This document shows, one piece after another, positions 52,955-60,130 of a DNA stretch of 64,000 bases (the first letter of the stretch is position 1; each line of letters starts with the position of its first letter). The notes below the pieces were generated by a model. The model made no database searches, was not told the origin of the DNA, and saw only the letters and a list, made by a program, of their open reading frames with translations. Position numbers and translations under genes: made by a program. Origin of the DNA: a virus; IMG/VR virus record IMGVR_UViG_3300005731_000013, positions 103,977 to 167,976 of that record. One strand, given 5' to 3'.

Positions 52955-53701
52955 TTAATGGCTCATTGCAGGTAGGATATAGCGATATAACCCAATACCA
53001 CTGTCAACTTCAATTTGACATGCACCTGCATCACTGAACTGAACTACAATTGTTCCGCCAAGTTTAAGGATATTCAAAAAAGTAACTAGTGGCCAACTCC
53101 ATGTAGTATTCAATGTGCCATCAATATTTTCAGCAAATACACGCCGCCCAACAATACCTCCTTCAGTGCTACCAACTTCAAAAACAAGATTGCCGTCTTC
53201 AGTTTTCACACTAAACGCAGGATCGATCCCACTGTAAATTCCTGCGACTTCACTCAATTGGCCAATCCGTTTGATTGCTGGTTGAATTGTGACATCCCAA
53301 TTCGCTCCTCGGAATTGCGCAACTTTCATTGCTTGATCAATAATTTCTTTACTCATAAATCGATATTGATCTTTATTGCCATCACCATCTTTAAAAATAA
53401 GAGTAGTAGGCATTTCTACATCATTCCGTGTGTCACGGATGATTTCAATTGAAGCATCATCACCTTGATAATTGGAAAGCTTTGTAAGGCTGCTTAATAG
53501 CCCCAAACTGCCCATTCCGAATTCACCATCAAAGTCAGATACAACATCATGAAGCTTCGCTTCTAGAATGACAGTTTTATCACTATCAATTGCTGCTAAT
53601 GTGGTGCCGCCGTCATCATCGCTTATGATTTTGATATTTTCGATAATACCTAGCCCACTTGTATGCTTGATAATATCAAGCAAAACACTTTTAAGATCCA
53701 T
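52955..53701 (-). CDS. 45: DNA polymerase sliding clamp (T4 gp45-like)
   Basis: 248 residues against 228 in T4 gp45. It forms the trimeric ring that tethers the polymerase and, in T4, activates late transcription. The N-terminal LLDIIKHTSGLGIIENIKI and the mid-protein pattern of DTRNDVEMPTTLIFKDGDG, then FSVKTEDGNLVFEVGSTEGG, match gp45-type clamps of marine T4-like phages; the end YRYILPAM is the last strand. Start ATG follows AAAGGATGAATA. It lies downstream of the polymerase with its own promoter (53764-53792). Confidence 0.85.
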   Translation of the reverse strand: MDLKSVLLDIIKHTSGLGIIENIKIISDDDGGTTLAAIDSDKTVILEAKLHDVVSDFDGEFGMGSLGLLSSLTKLSNYQGDDASIEIIRDTRNDVEMPTTLIFKDGDGNKDQYRFMSKEIIDQAMKVAQFRGANWDVTIQPAIKRIGQLSEVAGIYSGIDPAFSVKTEDGNLVFEVGSTEGGIVGRRVFAENIDGTLNTTWSWPLVTFLNILKLGGTIVVQFSDAGACQIEVDSGIGLYRYILPAMSH

Positions 53702-53725
53702 TATTCATCCTTTATTTAAATTGAT

Positions 53726-53741
53726 TGCCTAATATTAGGCA
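53726..53741 (-). promoter_or_regulatory. Palindrome in the clamp leader
   Basis: TGCCTAATATTAGGCA is a perfect 16-base palindrome lying 25 bases before the clamp ATG, inside its predicted leader. A T-run follows on the + strand only, so it is not a terminator for the clamp message. It may be an operator or leader hairpin. Confidence 0.45.
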
Positions 53742-53763
53742 TTTTTATTTTAACTTGTAACCC

Positions 53764-53792
53764 ATTATAACATAAGAGTTTTCTGTTTGCAA
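53764..53792 (-). promoter_or_regulatory. Sigma70-type promoter, TTGCAA-17-TATAAT
   Basis: On the - strand TTGCAA (53792-53787), a 17-base spacer and a perfect TATAAT (53769-53764) lie in the 155-base gap after the polymerase gene. It would give separate clamp transcription. Confidence 0.65.
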
Positions 53793-53856
53793 CCTTATCT
53801 GTGCTTTAATTTGAATAAAGTTGCAGGTTCTTTATTTTAGATCATGTTATCAGTCA

Positions 53857-56589
53857 TTAGAAACTGAACAAATCGTTAAAGGTTGTCTTAGTCTCTGCAA
53901 GTGACAGATCCCAATCCAAAGTCCCTAACAAGTTGTTGATCTTTTTAGTTACAATTGTTTCTTCCATCTCATCGTTGTCAAACGGAAGCTCTTTATACCA
54001 ATCAGGAATTCGCTTTTCATCAGTTGGGATACCAATGCTTGTCATTCCCAATGGATTTTGTTTGAGTTTACATACAATAGTTTTCATGCCGTCAGCAATT
54101 TCTAAACTATATTGATCATTATTCATTTCACGCAAACGGTTATAATTGATTGCTGCCATGACATGGCCCACGCCACATTTACCAGTGTTTTTCCATTTTG
54201 CAGTATACATAGTCAAATTGTTGACACGTTTAGGTGTCCCCTTTTCCCAAGGCTGCATTTTTCTAAACTCAGTTCTGAAATCACGAATGCGATTAATGAT
54301 ATGGTCTTCACTGGCGCCTTCTAAAGTCTCCTTCAAAATATCCTTAAGAAAATCTTGCATGTATTCAGGTGTATCACTACGCTTGATTTCCAAGCCCATG
54401 ACTTTGAGTTTGCCACGTTTGCCATCAGTATCTACTCGTGTTCCTTCATCATCATACACCAGAATCCCATAGCGTTTTTTACTAATGAATATACCAGTTT
54501 CACCTACAGTTTCACGAGCAGCGGCAATAATGCGACCATATTTTTCTGGACAGTTATGCGCTTTAGACATATAGCCTGGGAAAGTATCATTTACTTGCTC
54601 ACCAACTGCATCATACAGTTCGACAACTCTATCTTTATCCCATGCGAACTCACCACTTTCAATTTGATCCTTAAACACTGGATATGCACTAAAATATACA
54701 GAATCCGTATCACCGTAAATGATACTTTTTCCTACGTGATTGTATTCACCTGTAAATGCTTCATTACTTGCCGCAGACATATGTCTTGCAATGGTACGAC
54801 CAGTCAAAGTAGTTGATTGCCCGAGACGTTGATCAAAAAATCTACTACCTGGATTCAACAACGCACCATATAGTGAATTCAAATTAATCTTTTTCACAAG
54901 TTGGCGCTTATCCCAAAAAGCAAATTCTTTTTCTTTGCCTTTTTTGCCCCTAAACTCTTTTGCTTTCGCTTGAAGCTCTTTACGTTCAGCATACCAACGT
55001 CCCAACAAACTAGGAACCACACCTTGCTTTTCAAATGTAAAGATAGTGCCATTGCTTGTAATACACCAAGGTTTACCATTATGGAAGATCAAGTCATATA
55101 CTTCAGCACCTGAGCATTCATAACTTGTGCCATCTTCAAAGTCGATGTAAAGCTTTTCAACTTTGTCTCGTGCCATAACAAGTTCGTATTCTTTACATGC
55201 GAACTTACCATCCCAATACTTAGGGAACGGACTGTCTTGTTGTGACTTACCAAAGCGAAATACTTCAGCGAAGTCATTAGGGTTGACTACTTTCTTATCA
55301 AAGTGTTTATAAGTTTTGATGAGATCAGCAAGCCCTTGGTTAGTAAACGTATGCCGAACCTGCCCGACAATACACTCTGGGCTCATGTTGCAAGCCCGTA
55401 GAATTGACGGATACAGAGAGTTAAGGTCCATACTACCAATCCACTTGTGCAACCCTTTAACAGGGTTTGCAACATAGGCACCCGCGGCAGGAATATGTTC
55501 TTGCCCTCTAATCTTGTCAGGAACAATCAACCCACGTTTATGTGCTTCATTGACAATAGCTTGGTCAGTTTGCGCAACAGCGCCCATAGTGGTTTGAAGT
55601 AGAACCGTGTTAGCATGAGCAAGCAGGTTTGCCTGGTCAATATATTGCAACTTATCATCTAGTTTACGTAGAAGGTCAGTATCCTGTATGTTATACTCAA
55701 TAAACTTCTTGAAGTCATTGTTGTATAACTGATCCAAAGTCCCTTCATATTCAACTTTCTTTTCACCTAATTCATGTTCAGTAATGGCATCAAGGCTGTA
55801 ACTGTGCATGACATTGTAGGTGTATTTCATATAGAGTTGCATATAGTCAAGGTGGACACGCCCGACTAAATCGTATGTTTCAGCTTCTTTACCATAAGAT
55901 TCATAAGTCCTACGTTTAGGGCTTTGACCCCACAAGCATAGCTTACGAGTGTAATCTTTACCAAGCACTCGTGCAATACGATTGACAATGTATGGAATAT
56001 CGAAGCCTTCGCTGTTCCAACCTGACAAGATATCGGCGTCGTCCACCAGCTCAATAAAGGTTTGCAGCAACTCTTCTTCGCTATCCATTAGGATAACGTC
56101 GTTAAATGATCCTACAATCCCTTCTGCTTCTTCTTGAGACATTTTTTTAGGCTTAATAACAAGACAAATAGTCTTATCAATCCAATTTAAATGTACTCCA
56201 ACAGCCGTAATAGGATTGAATGGGTCACTTGGAGGTGCAAAACCAAGTTCTTTATTGAAATCAACCTCAATATCAAAGAATCCGATATGCAGATTTGGTG
56301 GTTCGGCATCCATATATTCATCAGCCAAACATCTAAAAGTAACATTCATATCACTTTCAAATAATTTTTTACCAGCAAACATTTTCTTTTCTTTATTAAA
56401 TGCTTTGCTGCTTGCAGTTTGAAATCGTTCTAGTTTGTCACCATAAATGCTAGTAAATTTTCCATTTTGGCTCGGATAATAAAATACATAACGTGCAGGA
56501 TATTGAACAAATTCCCGCTCACCATCACTATTTCGTTCTACAACATTTACAATATCACGATTTCTATCATGAAATGCATCAATATAAAT
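53857..56589 (-). CDS. 43: DNA polymerase (T4 gp43-like), probable ATT start
   Basis: 910 residues when begun at the ATT at 56589, against 898 in T4 gp43. FFDIEVD (D106, E108) is exonuclease motif I; DLNSLYPSI (near 386), KINLNSLYGALLN (near 570) and YGDTDSVYF (near 625) are polymerase motifs A, B and C; the end LFSF-type tail binds the clamp. The frame upstream of the first ATG (56382) encodes a further 69 residues typical of the gp43 N-terminus (REFVQYPARYVFYYP, SIYGDKLERF), with no ATG, GTG or TTG. AAGGAG stands 7 bases before ATT 56589, which is one base after the previous stop. A truncated start at 56382 would lose the N-terminal domain. Confidence 0.93.
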   Translation of the reverse strand: MYIDAFHDRNRDIVNVVERNSDGEREFVQYPARYVFYYPSQNGKFTSIYGDKLERFQTASSKAFNKEKKMFAGKKLFESDMNVTFRCLADEYMDAEPPNLHIGFFDIEVDFNKELGFAPPSDPFNPITAVGVHLNWIDKTICLVIKPKKMSQEEAEGIVGSFNDVILMDSEEELLQTFIELVDDADILSGWNSEGFDIPYIVNRIARVLGKDYTRKLCLWGQSPKRRTYESYGKEAETYDLVGRVHLDYMQLYMKYTYNVMHSYSLDAITEHELGEKKVEYEGTLDQLYNNDFKKFIEYNIQDTDLLRKLDDKLQYIDQANLLAHANTVLLQTTMGAVAQTDQAIVNEAHKRGLIVPDKIRGQEHIPAAGAYVANPVKGLHKWIGSMDLNSLYPSILRACNMSPECIVGQVRHTFTNQGLADLIKTYKHFDKKVVNPNDFAEVFRFGKSQQDSPFPKYWDGKFACKEYELVMARDKVEKLYIDFEDGTSYECSGAEVYDLIFHNGKPWCITSNGTIFTFEKQGVVPSLLGRWYAERKELQAKAKEFRGKKGKEKEFAFWDKRQLVKKINLNSLYGALLNPGSRFFDQRLGQSTTLTGRTIARHMSAASNEAFTGEYNHVGKSIIYGDTDSVYFSAYPVFKDQIESGEFAWDKDRVVELYDAVGEQVNDTFPGYMSKAHNCPEKYGRIIAAARETVGETGIFISKKRYGILVYDDEGTRVDTDGKRGKLKVMGLEIKRSDTPEYMQDFLKDILKETLEGASEDHIINRIRDFRTEFRKMQPWEKGTPKRVNNLTMYTAKWKNTGKCGVGHVMAAINYNRLREMNNDQYSLEIADGMKTIVCKLKQNPLGMTSIGIPTDEKRIPDWYKELPFDNDEMEETIVTKKINNLLGTLDWDLSLAETKTTFNDLFSF

Positions 56590-56590
56590 A

Positions 56591-56848
56591 TTATCTCTCC
56601 TTTAAATCAGATGTCAGAATATACATCACCGTTTCTTCAATCGCATCCAGACAAATAACTTCTGATGGATATTTATTACTAGATGATTGATATCCAGTAT
56701 TGTTTAGTCTTGATACTTTAATCAGTTTCGGCATTATTTTTGTTAATCTGCAAATCTGCATTTTGGTAGCAGAATTTGGAACTGCAACAATACTACCAAC
56801 TTGCATTGCTTGTCCAAGTTTGTCATATACAGTTGTTTTAGTCATCAT
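56591..56848 (-). CDS. Hypothetical small protein upstream of the polymerase
   Basis: 85 residues. AMQVGSIVAVPNSATKMQICRLTKIMPKLIKVSRL reads like a small beta-barrel (SH3/OB-like). Its TAA ends one base before the proposed ATT start of the polymerase and its last codons contain the polymerase ribosome site, so it is likely to control polymerase translation by coupling. It overlaps the upstream gene by 11 bases. Confidence 0.6.
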   Translation of the reverse strand: MMTKTTVYDKLGQAMQVGSIVAVPNSATKMQICRLTKIMPKLIKVSRLNNTGYQSSSNKYPSEVICLDAIEETVMYILTSDLKER

Positions 56849-57041
56849 TTGTTTCTTTCAATAAATCATAAAATTTAACTTCCTTAGGATCAATCGTGAC
56901 CCAAACAGGATAGGTATATTTGCCTTGCACTTGTCCAAATGTAGTATGACACATAGAACAATGCCATACTGCTCCGATCTTATGATCTTCTTTAGAACAT
57001 GAAGCAATATGTCCACAAGAACATGCCCATGAATAATTCAT
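56838..57041 (-). CDS. Small zinc-binding-type protein
   Basis: 67 residues. C7, C9, C15 and C28-C31 (CSMC) with H11 and H27 suggest one zinc ribbon or knuckle (WACSCGH ... WHCSMCHTTFG). The C-terminal half is a short strand-helix unit. It lies 3 bases after dsbA. Possibly a DNA- or protein-binding replication accessory; unknown. Confidence 0.6.
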   Translation of the reverse strand: MNYSWACSCGHIASCSKEDHKIGAVWHCSMCHTTFGQVQGKYTYPVWVTIDPKEVKFYDLLKETNDD

Positions 57042-57044
57042 GAC

Positions 57045-57302
57045 TTAAAAATCTCGCCCAATCGCAACAAGAATATCTTCCATGTCACTCAATGCTTCGC
57101 GTTTATCTTCTAAATCAGCTTTATATGCTGTTCTAATTGCTCTGTTAATCACTGCAGGCTTTAATTCAAGTTCTTCAGCAATTGCTTTGACAGTATCGCC
57201 TAGGGCTTCTTTAAGCGTATCTACTTCGGTTTGAACTTGAACACCTTCTGTAACAATTTCTTTAAGCTTTTTAATTTCAGATTCTGAAAAATTTCGTGTC
57301 AT
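57045..57302 (-). CDS. dsbA: DsbA-like double-stranded DNA-binding protein
   Basis: 85 residues, near T4 DsbA (89). LKEALGDTVKAIAEELELKPAVINRAIRTAYKADLEDKREALSDMEDIL is the conserved helical core of the T4 DsbA family, which binds DNA near late promoters and supports late transcription. The start is ATG with GGAG upstream. Its presence with the gp45-type clamp and NATAAATA octamers indicates a T4-like late transcription system. Confidence 0.78.
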   Translation of the reverse strand: MTRNFSESEIKKLKEIVTEGVQVQTEVDTLKEALGDTVKAIAEELELKPAVINRAIRTAYKADLEDKREALSDMEDILVAIGRDF

Positions 57303-57322
57303 ATATACATCTCCGTTAAATG

Positions 57323-57354
57323 ATAAATGGTGGTAGTTTAAAAACTACCACCAT
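57323..57354. terminator. Strong hairpin terminator
   Basis: A 15-bp perfect stem (AAATGGTGGTAGTTT at 57323-57337, complement at 57340-57354) with a 2-base loop lies between the gene at 57407 and dsbA. The arms end in AAAT/ATTT, giving weak T-tracts both ways. Confidence 0.75.
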
Positions 57355-57406
57355 TTAATCTAGCAAAAAACTTCAATGAAGTCAAATACTTATTTGGTTT
57401 TTATTA

Positions 57407-57697
57407 TTATTTTGTAATGCTAACACAAACACCCGACAGTTTTGGGTAACGATATGAAAAACCTGTGTTTGAATAGTGTGCATACATAACAGGCGCAAAC
57501 CCACGGGCCGCAAGCTCTGCATTAACACGAGTTGCATATTTTTCTACTTTTTTCATCTTGTATCTTGGCATCAAAAATGTTACTCGGCTTCTTCCATTTG
57601 CACGGCGATCTGTATAAGTGTTGCTGCAACCATTTGATACTTTGGCAGCTACAGCACGAACAGCATCACGGATATCTTGTGTTGTTGGAGTTTGCAT
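57407..57697 (-). CDS. Hypothetical small basic protein
   Basis: 96 residues after AAAGGAATAACT. VSNGCSNTYTDRRANGRSRVTFLMPRYKMKKVEKYATRVNAELAARG suggests a small alpha/beta fold with positive surface. It is a single-gene unit between promoter 57726 and terminator 57323. Function unknown; codons are GC-richer than the tail genes. Confidence 0.6.
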   Translation of the reverse strand: MQTPTTQDIRDAVRAVAAKVSNGCSNTYTDRRANGRSRVTFLMPRYKMKKVEKYATRVNAELAARGFAPVMYAHYSNTGFSYRYPKLSGVCVSITK

Positions 57698-57725
57698 AGT
57701 TATTCCTTTTGTTGCTTACAATACC

Positions 57726-57754
57726 AATATAAAGTAAAACGCATTACTTGTCAA
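57726..57754 (-). promoter_or_regulatory. Sigma70-type promoter, TTGACA-17-TATATT (cassette copy 1)
   Basis: On the - strand TTGACA (57754-57749), 17 bases, TATATT (57731-57726). It lies in a 57-base block (57703-57759) that differs from the block at 58730-58786 at only five positions. Confidence 0.8.
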
Positions 57755-57795
57755 CCATAATTTTTTATAAATTATGGTTTTTTCTACGTTTTGAA

Positions 57796-57945
57796 TTAAA
57801 TCGAGCGGCGGCTTCCCCAAGCAACATTTTTGTTGCGCGAAACATCTGCGGCCTCGACTTCATATTCGTTCTTGAAAAATTCACATTGAATAGTAACTTT
57901 ATCACCATTCAATGCAGTAATAACACCCGAATCACCATAAACCAT
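57796..57945 (-). CDS. Hypothetical 49-residue protein
   Basis: A short frame (ATG at 57945) giving MVYGDSGVITALNGDKVT, then IQCEFFKNEYEVEAADVSRN and a basic end. It has a clean SH3-like beta pattern and fits between the gene at 57965 and the next promoter without conflict. The start codon is inside a perfect hairpin (57942-57963). It has no clear ribosome site. The coding call rests on composition and on filling an otherwise empty gap. Confidence 0.55.
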   Translation of the reverse strand: MVYGDSGVITALNGDKVTIQCEFFKNEYEVEAADVSRNKNVAWGSRRSI

Positions 57946-57963
57946 TATTTTACAAAATAATGG
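57942..57963 (-). promoter_or_regulatory. Hairpin covering a start codon
   Basis: CCATTATTTT and AAAATAATGG form a perfect 10-bp stem with a 2-base loop, just after the stop of the gene at 57965. One arm contains the ATG of the 49-residue gene, which would be hidden in the folded message. Confidence 0.5.
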
Positions 57964-57964
57964 A

Positions 57965-58204
57965 TTATTGTGATTCTTTAACCGTTACTTCAATATATGC
58001 CATTCTAAAGCCTTGGTTGTATGCCTTATCCCAATTGCCCTTACGGTCATTTGCAGGGCTGCCGCCATGATATAGATGTGCTCCTTGAACATCAGTCCAT
58101 AGAAACGCATCCTTTGCGTCTTCTTGGGTTGCACGGATAGTTTCGGGCAATACTTTAGGATCGCCCCAATTTGGATCTGTAACTGCCCACATATGTTGTG
58201 CCAT
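57965..58204 (-). CDS. Hypothetical small protein
   Basis: 79 residues: HMWAVTDPNWGDPKVLPETIRATQEDAKDAFLWTDVQGAHLYHGG, then GNWDKAYNQGFRMAYIEVTVKE. It resembles small phage and plasmid proteins of unknown function with a strand-helix-strand fold. It lies in the unit from promoter 58753. Confidence 0.55.
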   Translation of the reverse strand: MAQHMWAVTDPNWGDPKVLPETIRATQEDAKDAFLWTDVQGAHLYHGGSPANDRKGNWDKAYNQGFRMAYIEVTVKESQ

Positions 58205-58235
58205 TATTCATTCCCTTCAAAAATATAAACTTGTA

Positions 58236-58463
58236 TTAATTTGGAATTTTCATAAAATATTCGCGGCGCGTTCCTGCGCCATCAACTTCATCTGTATCCA
58301 AATATTTGAATCCCGCAAATTGCCCTGTTTCAAACAACACACTCTCAATCATGTTTGCTACTGCCAAACGGCCTTCTGGGGTTGAATTCTTATCAGACAG
58401 ATAGTTGTTACCATATTCTAGAAAAGTGCGAACAGGCAAATTGATGCGGGTCGGGTTAGTCAT
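58236..58463 (-). CDS. Hypothetical small protein
   Basis: 75 residues sharing one base with the upstream stop (TAATG). RTFLEYGNNYLSDKNSTPEGRLAVANMIESVLFETGQFAGFKYLD and a basic end (GAGTRREYFMKIPN) form a pattern common among small phage proteins with unknown function. Confidence 0.6.
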   Translation of the reverse strand: MTNPTRINLPVRTFLEYGNNYLSDKNSTPEGRLAVANMIESVLFETGQFAGFKYLDTDEVDGAGTRREYFMKIPN

Positions 58464-58723
58464 TATACATTCTCCACTTTAGTTACACGTCCATCAAAAT
58501 CCATAAACATGATTTGAAAAGGTGCTACAATTTCAGGGCGAGGATCTTCTGGAAATGCAGTGTCAGTAAGGACTTTGATGCGATAACCATCAATACCATA
58601 TGCGGAAATATATCCCTTTTCTACAACTTCGCCTTCAGCAAAGCATTCAGGTCTATCTGCCATGGGCTGGAAATCATATGCACGAACAATGTCACCAACA
58701 TTTGCAATATTTTCAAAACACAT
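58463..58723 (-). CDS. Hypothetical small beta-rich protein
   Basis: 86 residues after AAAGGAAGCTGTT. ANVGDIVRAYDFQPMADRPECFAEGEVVEKGYISAYGIDGYRIKVLTD reads as an SH3-like barrel. First gene of the unit behind promoter 58753. Function unknown. Confidence 0.6.
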   Translation of the reverse strand: MCFENIANVGDIVRAYDFQPMADRPECFAEGEVVEKGYISAYGIDGYRIKVLTDTAFPEDPRPEIVAPFQIMFMDFDGRVTKVENV

Positions 58724-58752
58724 AACAGCTTCCTTTTGTTGCTTACAATATC

Positions 58753-58781
58753 AATATAAAGCAAAACGCATTGCCCGTCAA
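58753..58781 (-). promoter_or_regulatory. Sigma70-type promoter, TTGACG-17-TATATT (cassette copy 2)
   Basis: On the - strand TTGACG (58781-58776), 17 bases, TATATT (58758-58753). The whole block 58730-58786, including the AAAGGAA ribosome site, is nearly the same as at 57703-57759. Confidence 0.8.
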
Positions 58782-59236
58782 CCATATTTTAGCTTCAATA
58801 TCATATAAATTTCAGGATCACACTTAGAAATGTCAGCCCACCCATCAAACATATATGATTTGCCTTTCCACCACCATTCAACCATTCCGTTATTATATTC
58901 AATTGCTGGGCCGTCTGTGCGATGGAGCTCGTCATTTACATACCATTTTTTATAATTTGGATCTATCCAAGCCGGACCATTGTTACGATGTATATTGCCT
59001 AAATTATAATAAATGTTAATCGATGATTTTGGTAAAATCCATGCAGGCCCAATTGTTTCGTCACGATGTCGTAACCCATGTGAATACCATTGGCATTCGT
59101 TATTATTGATATATTTGACGGCGGGATGGTCATTTACACTATGTAATTGACCACCCCATTCCCATTTCTCCTTACCTGTTTTCGGGTCAAAAGAATAGGC
59201 AAGATCATCAATCGATATTGGTGTGTATAATGTCAT
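58778..59236 (-). CDS. MORN/HRxDGPA-type repeat protein
   Basis: 152 residues. It repeats a unit of the type WY..G..HR.DGPA (WYSHGLRHRDETIGPAW, YYNLGNIHRNNGPAW, WYVNDELHRTDGPA), as in small phage and bacterial repeat proteins of unknown role, and ends WWWKGKSYMFDGW. The ATG at 59236 is only 7 bases from the -10 of the upstream promoter and has no ribosome site, so a leaderless message is possible. Confidence 0.65.
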   Translation of the reverse strand: MTLYTPISIDDLAYSFDPKTGKEKWEWGGQLHSVNDHPAVKYINNNECQWYSHGLRHRDETIGPAWILPKSSINIYYNLGNIHRNNGPAWIDPNYKKWYVNDELHRTDGPAIEYNNGMVEWWWKGKSYMFDGWADISKCDPEIYMILKLKYG

Positions 59237-59242
59237 GCACAG

Positions 59243-59271
59243 AGATTAGCACACAACATGATATATGTCAA
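59243..59271 (-). promoter_or_regulatory. Sigma70-type promoter, TTGACA-17-TAATCT
   Basis: On the - strand TTGACA (59271-59266), 17 bases, TAATCT (59248-59243). The -35 overlaps the stop of the endolysin gene. Transcription would start at or next to the ATG at 59236. Confidence 0.6.
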
Positions 59272-60059
59272 ACACGTTGTATATATCCAGTATGGATCCA
59301 ACCATCATCATTTATTCTACCCCAATCACCATTTCGTTCTAAAATTTCAACAAGTTCACCTTTTTTCAATGATGCAATAGTATTGAAATTGGTACCTGGA
59401 CCACCTCGCACATTGAGTGAAGAAGCAGTAACTTTAAATTGTTCAGAATCTTGACCTCTATCGCCTAAATGCCGTTTTATGAATTTCATCGGAAATGCAG
59501 GTCCAGGATCTGTTTTCCATCCTCGGGTATCAATTTCTTCATGACTTACAATATCTAAAATTTTATATTCAGCCACAAGTAATGCAGTTAATTCATCAAC
59601 TACTTTAATCTGTGCTTCTGTGTATCTAGGCCAGTATAATGTTCCTGACCCAACCCTAGGATTTTCAGCAGCAACCAAACCAGATGGAAAATCAGATTCT
59701 GACTTGATATTATTATATGCATCTTGATAATTATTATTTGTTAATTTACGCATCCATCCGATATTAACAATTTCAATACCAATTGAATGATTATTGAGCC
59801 CTGAATATCCCATATGACTTGATGCGCCTGCATGCCATGCTTTGACATTAAATGGGACTAATTGTGTGATGGTCCCATCCAAATCTACAACAACATGGGC
59901 ACTAACCTTAGCATTTCTGTTTGTTAACGTGTTAATTGCAGATGATGCAGTATATCCTGCTGTATAATGTTGGACAATAAATTTTGGTGTTATTTTCCCA
60001 CCAACATTTGGTGAAGGTTGGTAGTCTACACCATTTAATAAATGGTTTTTTATTTTCAT
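59268..60059 (-). CDS. Endolysin: N-acetylmuramoyl-L-alanine amidase with SH3b domain
   Basis: 263 residues. Residues 20-185 are an amidase_2 (type 2) zinc amidase: FIVQHYTAGYTASSAINTL holds the first zinc His, AWHAGASS the substrate loop, SIGIEIVN the conserved core, and DIVSHEEIDTRGWKTDPGPAF the other zinc His and the catalytic region. Residues 205-263 are an SH3b wall-binding domain (LNVRGGPGTNFNTIASLKKGE). It cuts the peptide from glycan in peptidoglycan at the end of infection. There is no signal peptide, so a holin is expected elsewhere. Its ribosome site is buried in a hairpin with a late promoter in the loop. Confidence 0.9.
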   Translation of the reverse strand: MKIKNHLLNGVDYQPSPNVGGKITPKFIVQHYTAGYTASSAINTLTNRNAKVSAHVVVDLDGTITQLVPFNVKAWHAGASSHMGYSGLNNHSIGIEIVNIGWMRKLTNNNYQDAYNNIKSESDFPSGLVAAENPRVGSGTLYWPRYTEAQIKVVDELTALLVAEYKILDIVSHEEIDTRGWKTDPGPAFPMKFIKRHLGDRGQDSEQFKVTASSLNVRGGPGTNFNTIASLKKGELVEILERNGDWGRINDDGWIHTGYIQRV

Positions 60060-60062
60060 AAT

Positions 60063-60106
60063 AAATTTCTCCTATATGCATATTTATTCTGACATAGGAG
60101 AAATTT
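60063..60106 (-). promoter_or_regulatory. RBS-hiding hairpin with late promoter in its loop (endolysin switch)
   Basis: On the - strand the arm AAATTTCTCCTAT (60106-60094) pairs perfectly over 13 bp with ATAGGAGAAATTT (60075-60063), which contains the endolysin AGGAG. The 18-base loop carries AATAAATA (60088-60081). A late start about six bases past the octamer begins at the second arm, leaving the ribosome site free, whereas read-through early RNA would be folded and silent. Confidence 0.8.
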
Positions 60107-60130
60107 TTGTCTTAATGTGTTATACTTAAT

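Noticed and set aside
56583-56590. A perfect TATAAATA late octamer on the + strand at the polymerase start.
   Set aside because: It is part of the first polymerase codons and points away from any gene; most likely chance in AT-rich sequence.
57748-57960. A 70-codon + strand frame.
   Set aside because: It lies over an early promoter and opposite the better 49-residue - strand frame; hydrophobic and without support.
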